Positions 42,675 to 52,235 are shown, counted from the stretch's first letter. The stretch: 64,000 nucleotides of DNA from Wagnerdoeblera intermedia (GCF_042647465.1 NZ_JBHRVN010000001.1), one strand, 5' to 3'. The notes: generated from the letters alone by a model not told the origin. Numbers and translations are program-made.

Positions 42675-43625
42675 TCAGTCTTCAAATTCCATTTCCGCAA
42701 AGACGCGCCCGGCGTTCTTTGTGGCCAGCTCCTCAAAGGTGTCGAGCCCCTTCCAGCGGGACTGATCGACGTGGAAAGCCCCGGCGAGATCCCCGCCCTC
42801 TTCCAGATGCGCCGCAATCTTTTCGCGCAGATCAATGAGATAGTCGCGGGTATAGCGCTGCACCTGCGCCAGATTGGTCGGATGGCCATGCCCCGGGATG
42901 ACATAGGCCGGCGCGAGCGGGACCAGCTTTTCGTCCCAGGTCTCAATCCAGCAGCGCGTGCAGGTGTCGTCAAAAATCGGCAACATGCGCTCATGAAAGG
43001 CAATATCGCCCGCGATCAGCAGCGACCACTGCGGGATCCAGACCTGGGTGTCGCCGGGGCTGTGCGAGGGGCCAAGGTTCAGCACCTCGATGCGCAGATC
43101 GCCCATCTCAATGATCCGGCTCTCCTCAAAGGTCTCGCTCGGCGGGGTGATGGTCGTGCCGTCGCTGCGCTCACGGGCATAGGTTTTCAGTGAGGCGAGA
43201 TCCTGGGGCGCCCCGTCTGCGAAATTTGCGGCTGCGGCTTTATGGGCAAGGATCGGCACGCCCTGGGCCGCCCAGTAGCCGTTCCCGAGCATGGCATGGC
43301 CCTGCCCGTTTTCATTGATGACCAGCTTCACCGGCTGGTCGGTGACGGCCTGAATTTCGGCATGCAGCGCCTCCGCCAGCGCCCAAGAGGCACCGGAATT
43401 GACCACCACCACGCCGTCGCCGGTCAGAATGAAGGACAGGTTGTTGTTATGGCCGGCGTTCTCATAGGTCGGCGGCGCCGTGGCCCCGATGGCGGAGAAG
43501 ACATGGGGGATCACCTCAACCGGTTTGGAATAGAGCACCGATTGCGGATATTGATCCGGGATATCCTCAGAGGCAGCGACGAGTCCCGGGGCCAGGGCGG
43601 CGAGGGCGATCAGCAGGGCACGCAT
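42675..43625 (-). CDS. soxH: SoxH-like metallo-beta-lactamase-fold protein
   Basis: 316 residues from the ATG at 43625, behind GAGGAG. Signal peptide ends near LVAAS. It has the fold of quinoprotein-relay MBL proteins and SoxH: GHNNNLSFILTGDGVVVVNSGASW, LGPSHSPGDTQVWIP, AGDIAFHERMLPI, VIPGHGHPTN. The main metal motif HxHxDH is not there: the strand reads INENGQGHAMLGNGYW. Later metal-region His are kept (PSHSPGD, PGHGHP). Metal binding is therefore probably altered. One base follows the soxG stop. It is the last gene of the sox operon; its role is auxiliary and not essential for the core cycle. Confidence 0.85.
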   Translation of the reverse strand: MRALLIALAALAPGLVAASEDIPDQYPQSVLYSKPVEVIPHVFSAIGATAPPTYENAGHNNNLSFILTGDGVVVVNSGASWALAEALHAEIQAVTDQPVKLVINENGQGHAMLGNGYWAAQGVPILAHKAAAANFADGAPQDLASLKTYARERSDGTTITPPSETFEESRIIEMGDLRIEVLNLGPSHSPGDTQVWIPQWSLLIAGDIAFHERMLPIFDDTCTRCWIETWDEKLVPLAPAYVIPGHGHPTNLAQVQRYTRDYLIDLREKIAAHLEEGGDLAGAFHVDQSRWKGLDTFEELATKNAGRVFAEMEFED

Positions 43626-43626
43626 C

Positions 43627-44532
43627 TCAGATCTCCTCAAAGCGGAAAGCCGCACCCTCTGCCCGGATCCGGCCCAGACCGCTGCCCGGCAGGTGATAGC
43701 CGATCACCGCATCGCCCGAGGCGGCAAGCGCCTTCAGAAGCGCACTGCGGGTCCTGGCGCCGAGCGGCGGATCCTGATCGGAGCTGCTTTCAAACTCCGG
43801 ACGCTCCAGGGCGATATGTCCGTTGCCGATGGCATCGCCGATCACCCAAAGACGTCCCTCGGGGGTGGCAATCTCATAAGACATATGCCCAGGCGTATGG
43901 CCCGCCGTCAGACGCGCGCTGACACCGGGCATCAGCTCTTCGCCGTCCTGCAGCAGCCGGATGCTGTCGGCAAAAGGCTTCAGGCGGCGCATGGCTCCTG
44001 CGGCAAAGCTTTCCCGCTCTACGCCGATGGTGGCGGCGGTCCCGGGGTCGGTCCAATAGGCAAATTCGCGCGCGCCCATGGCAAGGGCGGCATTGGGAAA
44101 GACAGGCTCATCAAAGTCATCCAGCAGGCCCCAGATATGATCGGGATGGGCATGGGTGATCACGAGATCGGTGATCTCCTCGGGGCTGACCCCGATCGCC
44201 TCCAGCGAGGCACTGACCTTTCCCGCCGAGCCCATGAAATCCGGGCCCGCCCCGGCATCAAAAAGAACCAGCCGCTCGCCCTGCCACAGAAGCGTCAGAT
44301 TGCAGGGCGGTTTGTGCAGATCAGCGGGCAGATTATGCCGCGCGCTCAGATCCGCGATCTCTTCGGGCGAGAGCCCGGTCAGGGCGAAGGCCGGCGGCAG
44401 GCTCAGATGGCCGTCGGAAACCGAGGTGATCGCCACATCGCCAAAGTCAATCTGCGTCGCGGCAAAGCTTCGCACCGGAAAAAGCGCCGCCGCAGAGGCC
44501 GCCCCCAGAAAAATCCGCCGTGTCAGTTTCAT
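43627..44532 (-). CDS. soxG: SoxG-like periplasmic metallo-hydrolase
   Basis: 301 residues with a Tat-type signal (MKLTRRIFLGAAS). MBL fold with all metal motifs: VITHAHPDHIWG, TAGHTPGHMSYE, WVIGDAIGNGH and a final His in IGYHLPGSG. It is exported folded, presumably with its metals. It sits in the soxFGH tail of the operon, 24 bases after soxF. The soxG name follows gene order in Paracoccus and is an inference. Confidence 0.83.
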   Translation of the reverse strand: MKLTRRIFLGAASAAALFPVRSFAATQIDFGDVAITSVSDGHLSLPPAFALTGLSPEEIADLSARHNLPADLHKPPCNLTLLWQGERLVLFDAGAGPDFMGSAGKVSASLEAIGVSPEEITDLVITHAHPDHIWGLLDDFDEPVFPNAALAMGAREFAYWTDPGTAATIGVERESFAAGAMRRLKPFADSIRLLQDGEELMPGVSARLTAGHTPGHMSYEIATPEGRLWVIGDAIGNGHIALERPEFESSSDQDPPLGARTRSALLKALAASGDAVIGYHLPGSGLGRIRAEGAAFRFEEI

Positions 44533-44556
44533 GGTGGTCTCCCCCCTCCAATGGCC

Positions 44557-45813
44557 TCAGCCAAACATCGCGCCGGTCAGCGCCTGATACCAGGCAGCCG
44601 CCTCAGCAGCGGTGGCCCCGAGCGCCTCAGGCCCCTCAGACGGATCGCTGATGAAATTGCGCACAGAGACCGTCGCGCCCGCCTGCGCCTCATAATCGCC
44701 GCCGACCTTCAACCCCTCATCGGGGGCGATCAGCGAGTAGCAGATATTGGCCAGCTGCCCCGCGCCCGCATCCTGATGACCAAGCTCCGCAAGCAGGCTC
44801 TGCGCCGCCACCAGCGCCTGCGTTGAGGCGGCAAAGGCGCTTTTGGGCATCGCGCCCTGTGCGGCCGCGTCACCGATCACGCGGATATTCGGGTCGATCC
44901 GGCTGGTAAATCCGGCTGCATCGACCGGGGCCCAGCCGCTTTCATCGCAAAGCCCGGCCTCGGAGGCCAGATCCCCGGCGCGCTGCGCGGGAATGACATT
45001 GCAGACATCGAGCACGAACCCCTCGCCGTCGGCCAGGACCTCCATGCTGCCCGGGCGCACCTCGATCAGATCGCCGCCCATCAGCGGGTCCAGCCGCTCG
45101 ATCATGCCGGGGTAAAGCCGTTCCCAGGCATTCTCAAAGAGCGTCTGTTTGGAGTAATTTTCTTTCGGATCAAAGATCATAATCTTCGCCCGCGGATTCT
45201 GCCGCGACAGGCGATGCGCAACCATGCTCACCCGCTCATAAGGCCCGGGCGGGCAGCGGTAGGGCGCAGGCGGCGCGATCAGGCCAAAAGTCCCGCCCTC
45301 GGGCATGGCATCGATCTGCGCGATCAGCCGCGCCAGTTCAGGCTCAGCCTTCCAGGCATGGGGCATGCGCGCGCTGTCACTCTCGCTCCAGCCGGAGACG
45401 GAGCCTTCGACAAAGGCAATGCCCGGCGAGAGGATCAGCCGGTCATAAACGATCCGGCTGCCGTCTGACAGATGCAGGCGGCGGGCCTCGCGGTCGATGC
45501 CGCTGACCTTCGCGATCACCACCCGGACCCCGGCACGCTCCGCACCCTGATAGCCGTACTCAAAATCCGTGAGAGGCCGCAGCCCGCCCAGAGCCGCATT
45601 TGACAGAAAACAGGCGGTATAGCGGGGGTTCTGCTCAATGAGCGTTACCGCGACACCGGCCCGCGCCAGATGCCGCGCGGCCAAAAGCCCGCCCGCACCT
45701 CCGCCGACGACCACCACCTGCGGCTCACTTTTTGCAAGTGAGGGGGCGGCAGTTTTTAACAGCGCTGCCGTGGTCAGGGCCTGGCCCAGCAGGCGGCGGC
45801 GGGTGATCGGCAT
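44557..45813 (-). CDS. soxF: SoxF, flavocytochrome c-type sulfide dehydrogenase flavoprotein
   Basis: 418 residues behind GGAGGCCGCC. Tat signal MPITRRRLLGQALTTAALL; FAD-binding VVVVGGGAGGLLAARHLA; the redox-region Cys in YTACFLSNAALGG and another in CNVIPAQRAGDL/GLCDESGW; C-terminal FCSD domain (ANICYSLIAPDEGL). It oxidises sulfide in the periplasm and may reactivate SoxYZ. A matching cytochrome gene (soxE) is not found next to it, so its electron acceptor must be another cytochrome, perhaps SoxD. Confidence 0.93.
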   Translation of the reverse strand: MPITRRRLLGQALTTAALLKTAAPSLAKSEPQVVVVGGGAGGLLAARHLARAGVAVTLIEQNPRYTACFLSNAALGGLRPLTDFEYGYQGAERAGVRVVIAKVSGIDREARRLHLSDGSRIVYDRLILSPGIAFVEGSVSGWSESDSARMPHAWKAEPELARLIAQIDAMPEGGTFGLIAPPAPYRCPPGPYERVSMVAHRLSRQNPRAKIMIFDPKENYSKQTLFENAWERLYPGMIERLDPLMGGDLIEVRPGSMEVLADGEGFVLDVCNVIPAQRAGDLASEAGLCDESGWAPVDAAGFTSRIDPNIRVIGDAAAQGAMPKSAFAASTQALVAAQSLLAELGHQDAGAGQLANICYSLIAPDEGLKVGGDYEAQAGATVSVRNFISDPSEGPEALGATAAEAAAWYQALTGAMFG

Positions 45814-45865
45814 GGCGGCCTCCGGTGTTGAAGGGACGGGAGGAGCCTGCCCCCGTCCGCTCAGA

Positions 45866-46963
45866 TCATTGAGAGAAAGACTGCAGATATGCGGTCAGAG
45901 CCGCACGCTCATCCTCTTTTTTCAGACCGCCGAAGGCCATCTTGTTTTTCGGCACTGCGGCTTTGGGATCAGCAAGGAAGGCGTCCAGCGTCTCAGCGGT
46001 CCAGACCAGCCCCCCGGCCCCCGCGTCCACCATGGGCTGCGAGTAGCGGAAGCCCTCAACCGTGCCTGCGGCTTTGCCGAAGATCCCGGTCAGCGCGGGG
46101 CCGGTGCCGTTCTTCGCATCCTCTCCCACTTTATGGCAGGCGGCGCATTTGCGGAACACTTTGGCGCCCGCTTCGACCAGGGCCGGATCGGGGCCGGCCG
46201 GAGCGGCGGCCGGAGCCGGGGCCTCGGAGGTGGCGGCGGGTTCTGCGGTCGCGGTGGCGGTTTCCTCAGCCGGAGCCGCTGCGGACGCGCGCAGGAGGTC
46301 CGGCATCGACCCTGCGGGACGGCCATCGGGATCGCGCGGCGTCACATTCAGATCGACCGCGCGTTTGGTGACCTTCGGGGCCTCGCTGCGGCAGTTCTCC
46401 ATGCAGGGCTCGGCAGAGAAGAGCGGATATTCGGTGCTGGCACGATCATCCACATAAAAGCCGTCCTCATTGGGCAGACGCACTTCGGTGAAATTCTCGT
46501 GGCTCAGCACGAAGTCGTCTTCGACCAGCCCGTTTGAGTAAAGCAGGAAGGCGGTGATCGCATAGGTGTCATCCACCGAGATCGTCTGCGCTGCGCCAAA
46601 GGGCATCGAGCGGTGGATATAATCCCAGACGGTCGAGAGATAGGGCCAGTAGCTGCCGATGGTTTTGACCGGACGCGGATCGCTCAGCGTGCCCTGTCCG
46701 CCCGAAAGCGAAGGCCAGCTGTCGAGCCCTTCGGCAAATTCCCCGTGACACGCAGCGCAGGCTTCCAGAAAAACCTCTTCGCCGCGTGCCACATCGCCTG
46801 AGCCGGGACGAAGCCCGGTGCCATCGGGGAGGACGGTGACATCCCAGGCGGCGATTTCTTCCAGCGTGGCCGGTCGGCCAAGGCCAAGCCCCTGCGCAAA
46901 GGCCGGAGTGGTGGACAGAATTGCAAGCGCGGTGGCCGCAAAGAGCTTACGCGATTTCGACAT
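45866..46963 (-). CDS. soxD: SoxD, diheme cytochrome c subunit of sulfur dehydrogenase
   Basis: 365 residues from the ATG at 46963, behind GAGG and overlapping soxC by 17 bases. Signal peptide ends at AFAQ. Two heme motifs: CAACH at 69-73 in the N-terminal domain and CAACH at 273-277 in a cytochrome c550-like C-terminal domain, joined by an Ala/Pro/Glu-rich linker. SoxCD removes six electrons from the sulfane sulfur bound to SoxY; its presence predicts complete thiosulfate oxidation to sulfate without sulfur globules. Confidence 0.95.
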   Translation of the reverse strand: MSKSRKLFAATALAILSTTPAFAQGLGLGRPATLEEIAAWDVTVLPDGTGLRPGSGDVARGEEVFLEACAACHGEFAEGLDSWPSLSGGQGTLSDPRPVKTIGSYWPYLSTVWDYIHRSMPFGAAQTISVDDTYAITAFLLYSNGLVEDDFVLSHENFTEVRLPNEDGFYVDDRASTEYPLFSAEPCMENCRSEAPKVTKRAVDLNVTPRDPDGRPAGSMPDLLRASAAAPAEETATATAEPAATSEAPAPAAAPAGPDPALVEAGAKVFRKCAACHKVGEDAKNGTGPALTGIFGKAAGTVEGFRYSQPMVDAGAGGLVWTAETLDAFLADPKAAVPKNKMAFGGLKKEDERAALTAYLQSFSQ

Positions 46964-48221
46964 TCTCGACCTCACCGTTCGGCTGCACCCACCAGGTCTG
47001 GATGGAGTTGTTGTGATAGACGTTGTTGGTGCCGCGGATCTCCCGCAGCGCATCTTTGGTCGGCTGCACATAGCCGGTCTCATCGATGCAGCGCGACTGC
47101 AGGAACATCTCGGATCCGTCCCAGTCGATATCGAGGTGGAAGCGGGTCAGCGCTTTGGGCTTTGCATCGCCCGAGATACGCGCCTCAGTCCAGGTGTTGC
47201 CACCATCCGTCGAGACATCAACCCGCGTCACTTTACCGTTGCCCGACCAGGCAAGCCCGGTGATGACCAGCGGGCCTTTGCCGTGACGGATCGGCACCTG
47301 AGGGCTGGGCGAGGTGATGACCGATTTCGCATCCATCACCCAGGTCCATTTGCGCGCACGGCCGTCGGGCATCATGTCGGTATATTTCGAAGTCTCTTCG
47401 CGCCCCTCAACCGCCTGGTCATAGATGGCGATGCGGCGCAGCCACTTCACCCACATATTGCCTTCCCAGCCCGGCACCACCAGCCGCACCGGATAGCCAT
47501 GCTCTTTACGCAAGGCCTCGCCATTGGCGTAGAAGGCGACCATGACATCCTCCATGGCCTTTTCCAGCGGGATCGAGCGGCCGTTGGAGGAGGCATCGGC
47601 GCCTTCCACATAGACCCATTTGCCTTCCGGCTTCACACCGGCCTCTGCCAGCAGATCCTTCAGAAGGATGCCGGTATATTCCATGTTATGGATCATGCCC
47701 TGGGTGAACTGCACGCCTTCAAGCTGCGCGCCGCCCCATTCCATGCCGCCATTGGCCGCGCATTCGCAAAAGGCGGTCAGCACATGGCGCGGAAAGCGGG
47801 TCAGGTCTTCAAAGGTGAAGACCAGCGGCTTCTCGACGAGGCCGTTGATCATCAGGCGGTAGTCGTCTTTCGACAGCTCAATCGCGCCCGAGTGGTGACG
47901 CTCAAAGGCGACGCCCTGGGGGGTGATAGTGCCTTCAAGCGCATGGATCGGCGTAAAGTTGATCGAAGAGACCGGGCTTTCGGTCAGCCATTCCACATTG
48001 CGGCGGACCACATGGCTCTCAAATCTGATCGGCATGCCATAGGGCGCAGCATCGACCGGATCGCCGAAGCCCGAAGCCCAGTCCTGGACTTTGGTGATCA
48101 GCGGATCGCCTTCAGCCGCCGCAGCCCCGGCACCGGCCACCAGGCCTGCACCGCCAAGCGCAGTCGTTTTGAGAAAGCCGCGCCGGCTGGTTCCGGCGGC
48201 TTTGGAAGTCGGATCAGACAT
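46947..48221 (-). CDS. soxC: SoxC, molybdenum cofactor subunit of sulfur dehydrogenase
   Basis: 424 residues behind GAGGAG. Tat signal RRGFLKTTALGGAGLVAG, so it is exported folded with its cofactor. Sulfite-oxidase family: TRFPRHVLTAFCECAANGGMEWGG carries the Mo-ligand Cys, RLVVPGWEGNMWVKWLRRI and the C-terminal dimerisation domain (VDVSTDGGNTWTEARI) are intact. Works with SoxD in the periplasm. Confidence 0.96.
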   Translation of the reverse strand: MSDPTSKAAGTSRRGFLKTTALGGAGLVAGAGAAAAEGDPLITKVQDWASGFGDPVDAAPYGMPIRFESHVVRRNVEWLTESPVSSINFTPIHALEGTITPQGVAFERHHSGAIELSKDDYRLMINGLVEKPLVFTFEDLTRFPRHVLTAFCECAANGGMEWGGAQLEGVQFTQGMIHNMEYTGILLKDLLAEAGVKPEGKWVYVEGADASSNGRSIPLEKAMEDVMVAFYANGEALRKEHGYPVRLVVPGWEGNMWVKWLRRIAIYDQAVEGREETSKYTDMMPDGRARKWTWVMDAKSVITSPSPQVPIRHGKGPLVITGLAWSGNGKVTRVDVSTDGGNTWTEARISGDAKPKALTRFHLDIDWDGSEMFLQSRCIDETGYVQPTKDALREIRGTNNVYHNNSIQTWWVQPNGEVENVEIA

Positions 48222-48234
48222 CGGGGAGATCTCC

Positions 48235-49929
48235 TCAGATACCGGTCACTTTGACGGTGGTGTTCGGCTCAAGACGCACGGTGCCGGTCCTGCGGATATG
48301 GGCTTCGACCACATCCCAGATCTGCGGCCCTTCGGTGCCTTCATTGACCGAGGCCCATCCCGCCACGGTGTAGGATTTCGCAGGCTCCAGCGCGGTGCCG
48401 GTTTTTGCCATGCGAAGATTGGTGATCCGTTTGCCAATCGGTTGGCTGACGTCGATGTCATAGGCCAGACCGCCCACGCGCACCATGTCACCGCCCTGCT
48501 GGTAATAGGGATCGGGGTTGAAAATATTGTCGGCCACATCTTCCAGAATGGTCTGGATGGTCTCGCCGGTCATCCCGGTGCGGTAGCAGGCGCCATAGGT
48601 CATCGAGGTGGCATTGTGGATGTCTTCGCGGGTGATCGCCTCACCTGAAAGCACCGACGGCCCCCAGCGGACGCCCGGCGACATGGCAATCTCGGCATCG
48701 CGCTCGGACAGGATCGCCTCGCAGATCAGATCATCCCAGGTGCCGTTGAAGTTGCCACGGCGGTAAAGCGTGGTCTCGGTGGTGCCGATCTTCTCTTCAA
48801 GGCTCTCTTTGAAGGGCGCGCGCTCCTGCTCGATCAGCGCGGCCATATCAGCATCGGGCGTGATCACATCCGAGAAAATCGGGATCAGCTTGTGGCGGAA
48901 GCCCATCATGCGGCCGTCGCGCACATCGAGATCCACGCGGCTGACGAATTTTCCGTTCGAGCCGGAGGCGATCAGCAGCGTCTCCCCGATCATCACCGGT
49001 TCGGGCACAGCGTCATGGGTGTGGCCCGAGAGGATGATATCGATGCCCTTCACCCGTCCGGCCATCTTTTTGTCGACGTCAAAGCCGTTGTGCGAGAGGC
49101 AAACCACAACCTCGACACCCTCGGCGCGCAGCTCATCCACCATGGCCTGCATGCGCTGTTCGCGGATACCGAAAGAGAAATCCGGGAACATCCATTTCGG
49201 GTTGGCGATCGGCATATAGGGGAAAGCCTGACCAATCACGCCGATCCGGACGCCGCCGCGCTCAAAAATTTTATAGGGCTCAAAGGCCGGCTCATCCCAT
49301 TCGGCGTCAAAGATATTGGCACCAAGGAAGGGGAACTTCAGATGGTTCTCGACCACGTCTTTCACGCGGTCCTGACCATAGGTCCATTCCCAATGGCTGG
49401 TCATCGCATCGACGCCAAGCGCGTTCATGACGTTAATCATGTCCTGGCCTTCGGTCTTCAGCGAGGTCATCGAGCCGTGCCAGGTATCGCCGCCGTCGAG
49501 CAGCAGAGCATCCGGCCGCGCGGCGCGCATGGCTTTGACGACCCTCGCCACGCGGTCCATGCCGCCCATGCGGCCATATTCACGCGCCAGCGCCTCAAAA
49601 TCGGGATAGCTCAGCGCATAGGCCTCGGGCGAGCCGGGCTGAATGCCGAACATCTTCTGAAAGTCCGCGCCGGTGATATGCGGGACCTGGCCCTTTGCCT
49701 CACCGATCCCGAGGTTGATCTCCGGCTCGCGGAACCACACCGGCTTCAGCTGGGCATGGATATCGGTGATATGCAGCAGCGTCACATTGCCGAAATCCGC
49801 GAACTCCAGCAGCTGATCTTCACTCAGTTTCTGCTGTGCGGCGGCACGCGCCCAGGAGCCATAGCCTGATGCGCCCACGAGCGCAGAGGCCGCCATCGCA
49901 GCCTGCACAAATTCGCGGCGGGAAATCAT
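48235..49929 (-). CDS. soxB: SoxB, sulfate thiol esterase
   Basis: 564 residues. Tat signal MISRREFVQAAMAASALVG. 5'-nucleotidase/metallophosphatase fold with di-metal motifs: LLHITDIHAQLKP, LLLDGGDTWHGS, DAMTSHWEWTYG, VVVCLSHNGFDVD and ILSGHTHDAVPEP. It hydrolyses the cysteine-S-thiosulfonate of SoxY to release sulfate. Commonly used as a marker of Sox-type oxidation. Confidence 0.97.
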   Translation of the reverse strand: MISRREFVQAAMAASALVGASGYGSWARAAAQQKLSEDQLLEFADFGNVTLLHITDIHAQLKPVWFREPEINLGIGEAKGQVPHITGADFQKMFGIQPGSPEAYALSYPDFEALAREYGRMGGMDRVARVVKAMRAARPDALLLDGGDTWHGSMTSLKTEGQDMINVMNALGVDAMTSHWEWTYGQDRVKDVVENHLKFPFLGANIFDAEWDEPAFEPYKIFERGGVRIGVIGQAFPYMPIANPKWMFPDFSFGIREQRMQAMVDELRAEGVEVVVCLSHNGFDVDKKMAGRVKGIDIILSGHTHDAVPEPVMIGETLLIASGSNGKFVSRVDLDVRDGRMMGFRHKLIPIFSDVITPDADMAALIEQERAPFKESLEEKIGTTETTLYRRGNFNGTWDDLICEAILSERDAEIAMSPGVRWGPSVLSGEAITREDIHNATSMTYGACYRTGMTGETIQTILEDVADNIFNPDPYYQQGGDMVRVGGLAYDIDVSQPIGKRITNLRMAKTGTALEPAKSYTVAGWASVNEGTEGPQIWDVVEAHIRRTGTVRLEPNTTVKVTGI

Positions 49930-49993
49930 GATGTTATCCTATCGTCTTCGTGAAGCGGCGGCCGCAGTCCGGCCGCCGTCCATGGCCCTGAGG

Positions 49994-50860
49994 TCAGTGA
50001 CGCACTGAGATGCCTTCGACGCTCAGCCCGTTGCCGCGCGAGGCGACATAAAGCTCCAGCGCTTTCAGCTCATCCGAGCCCGCCTTAAAAGTCTCGGCCC
50101 TGGTGTCGCGGATGCAGCCCACAAAGCGCTGCTGCGCGGTGACCATGCCGGCATCTTTCAGCCGGTAGGTCGGGAAGCCGTTGACCTGACCCTGGCTGAG
50201 GTGATCCGCGCGGATCATCATGCCGGCGTTCTGCTCGTGGCAGTTGGCGCAGGCCATCTCAAGCTGACCGTAGCGGGTGTAATACATCTCCCTGCCCTTC
50301 GCCCAGAATTCGGCGGCAGGCCCGTCGATGGCGACATTCACCGGCTCCCCGCGCGATTGCAGCGAGATCAGCCCCAGCATGTCCTTCATCTTACCCGAGG
50401 TCATGCCCCAGGCCTCTTCGCCCATGCGGGTGGTGACACAGTCGTTGATGTAATCCTCAAGGATCATCAGCTTACCGGTTTTGGCATCCACGCGCGGCAG
50501 CACCGCGCGCAGGCCTTTCATGCTCTCCGGCCCCTCGTGGCAGCCCGCGCAGCTCGCGCCGCTCGCCTCCGATTTTGCATTCCAGCGATCAAGCCCGCGG
50601 TCCGCAAAGAGCATCCCCGGGTTGTCGAAGTCATCGCGCTGAAGATCGCGGGTGTCATCCTCGCGGAAATGCCAGCCCGACCAGATGGTGTCGAAGGTCT
50701 CTGCCAGATGGCCGGGGGCCTTCGTCGTGGTCACGAGAGTGATCTCACCGTCCTCGGCGGTAACGACAAGCTCGTCTTCGACCGGGTCGGCAAAGGCCGC
50801 ACCGAGGCTCAGGCCCATCGTCAGAGCGGCCGCGATAACCGGGGTCAATCTGCCTTGCAT
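49994..50860 (-). CDS. soxA: SoxA, diheme cytochrome c subunit of SoxAX
   Basis: 288 residues behind GGGGAGGAGACGAT. Signal peptide ends near AAFA. Heme motifs CAGCH (104-108) and CANCH (204-208), so this is the diheme form. Cys249 in FVGCIRDTRAE is in the position of the cysteine persulfide heme ligand of known SoxA. It joins thiosulfate to SoxY with SoxX. Confidence 0.96.
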   Translation of the reverse strand: MQGRLTPVIAAALTMGLSLGAAFADPVEDELVVTAEDGEITLVTTTKAPGHLAETFDTIWSGWHFREDDTRDLQRDDFDNPGMLFADRGLDRWNAKSEASGASCAGCHEGPESMKGLRAVLPRVDAKTGKLMILEDYINDCVTTRMGEEAWGMTSGKMKDMLGLISLQSRGEPVNVAIDGPAAEFWAKGREMYYTRYGQLEMACANCHEQNAGMMIRADHLSQGQVNGFPTYRLKDAGMVTAQQRFVGCIRDTRAETFKAGSDELKALELYVASRGNGLSVEGISVRH

Positions 50861-50884
50861 ATCGTCTCCTCCCCGAGGCGTTAA

Positions 50885-51214
50885 TCAGGCGATTTCAATG
50901 TCTTTGCTGTCTTCGTAGACAGAGCCGTCATCGTCGTACCAGGTGAATTTGAAGGTGCCCGCCGCATCAACGCGGGTGTCAAATTCGAAATAGGGGTTGG
51001 TCGAGACCGCCGGTTCAATCGTGGTGTCAACGACCATCTGGCCGTTGAATTCGCAGGTGAAGCGATTGATGATCGAGCGCGGGATGATCTTGCCTTCGGC
51101 ATCTTTGCGCTGACCGGATTCCATCGTGTGGCTGATCAGGGCTTTGATGGTGACGGCTTCACCGGCTTTTGCCGATTTCGGCACGCGTACGCGCGGTTTT
51201 GCATCTTTTGCCAT
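50885..51214 (-). CDS. soxZ: SoxZ, carrier partner of SoxY
   Basis: 109 residues, no signal peptide, as usual: it is exported with SoxY. Immunoglobulin-like fold with RVRVPKSAKAGEAVTIKALISHTMESGQRKDAEGKIIPR and a TWYDDDGSVYE end. It forms the SoxYZ heterodimer. Confidence 0.96.
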   Translation of the reverse strand: MAKDAKPRVRVPKSAKAGEAVTIKALISHTMESGQRKDAEGKIIPRSIINRFTCEFNGQMVVDTTIEPAVSTNPYFEFDTRVDAAGTFKFTWYDDDGSVYEDSKDIEIA

Positions 51215-51235
51215 GTGTATTCTCCAATCGTCCGA

Positions 51236-51658
51236 TCAGCCGCCGCAGCCGCCGATGGTCACTTTGACGTTGGCCTGAGCCTGCACCACCGAGCCGTCGG
51301 CCATTTTGGCCAGGGCAATCACATCCTGAGTGGTGGCAAGGCGGATCCGGGTGGCCGCACGCTGGGTGGCAGCGCCGGGGCCGAAGGTGAAGGTGGCAAC
51401 ACCCGGGGTCGGGTTGCCCGCGGCCAGCAGCATGATCGCCACTGCGCCCGGCGCATCCACTTCGACCGGCACGGTATTGCCGTTCTCGGCGATTTCCGGC
51501 GCGGTCAGGGTGATGCCGCCCTCTTTAGGGGTGGCGCCGCCGGCAAAGGCTGCGGTCAGCTCTGCCACGGTCGCAGCCTGGGCTTTGCTGAGCGGCAGCA
51601 CCGCTGCCGCAAGTCCGCCAAGCGCAAGGGTCAGCGCATTGCGTCGTGAAAGGGTCAT
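51236..51658 (-). CDS. soxY: SoxY, sulfur-carrier protein
   Basis: 140 residues. Tat signal (SRRNALTLALGGLAAAVLPL) carries the SoxYZ dimer out. The C-terminal swinging arm ends VTIGGCGG, with Cys138 as the covalent attachment site for thiosulfate-derived sulfur. Confidence 0.97.
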   Translation of the reverse strand: MTLSRRNALTLALGGLAAAVLPLSKAQAATVAELTAAFAGGATPKEGGITLTAPEIAENGNTVPVEVDAPGAVAIMLLAAGNPTPGVATFTFGPGAATQRAATRIRLATTQDVIALAKMADGSVVQAQANVKVTIGGCGG

Positions 51659-51685
51659 GAAAAATCCTCCTGAAGTCGGCGCGAC

Positions 51686-52159
51686 TTACTCTTTCAAAGT
51701 GAGCAGGTAAGCCACGACATCCTCGACCTGCTGTGCGGTCAGGATGGGCGGCAGCGGCTCCTGAGCCGCTTTGCCGGTGTAAGTATCTCCCGGCCGGATA
51801 TAGCCGGCGGATTTATAGAAGGCCGGCATGAAGCTGCCCTCAAAAGTCATCTTAGCATTCACGACAATGCCGCGAAGCTGCGCTTCACTCCAGCGATCGG
51901 CCGCCCCGTCGAGCGGCGGGCCGATATTGCCCGGAAACTCAACATCGGGCATGGCATCGATCACGTGGCAGGCCACGCAGTTGCCCAGTGCCGCCGTGGT
52001 CATCACCTTTGCCCCCGAGGCCGCGTCACCCGCCTGCCCGGTCAGGGACTGCTCAATCGCCCCCTCTGCGAAGGTCACATCCACGGGGGAAATTTCTGCG
52101 AAGGCGGGTGCTGAATGACCCGCAAGGATCGCAGCCGCCACCCAAAGCCGCTTTGCCAT
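51686..52159 (-). CDS. soxX: SoxX, monoheme cytochrome c subunit of SoxAX
   Basis: 157 residues from the ATG at 52159 behind GGGAGG. Signal peptide ends at AFAE. One heme motif CVACH (61-65) and a distal Met in the MTFEGSFMPAFYK stretch. It accepts electrons in the SoxAX complex. It is the first gene of the structural sox transcript; the gap before it has operator-like sites. Confidence 0.96.
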   Translation of the reverse strand: MAKRLWVAAAILAGHSAPAFAEISPVDVTFAEGAIEQSLTGQAGDAASGAKVMTTAALGNCVACHVIDAMPDVEFPGNIGPPLDGAADRWSEAQLRGIVVNAKMTFEGSFMPAFYKSAGYIRPGDTYTGKAAQEPLPPILTAQQVEDVVAYLLTLKE

Positions 52160-52235
52160 TGAGTCCTCCCTGACTCTGCTTTCCGACAGTCTGCGACAAA
52201 ACGACACGGCTTACAATAGAGATATAGCAATTCTT

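Noticed and set aside
46818..48254. 478-codon plus-strand frame opposite soxC
   Set aside because: Antisense shadow of soxC and the soxD start.
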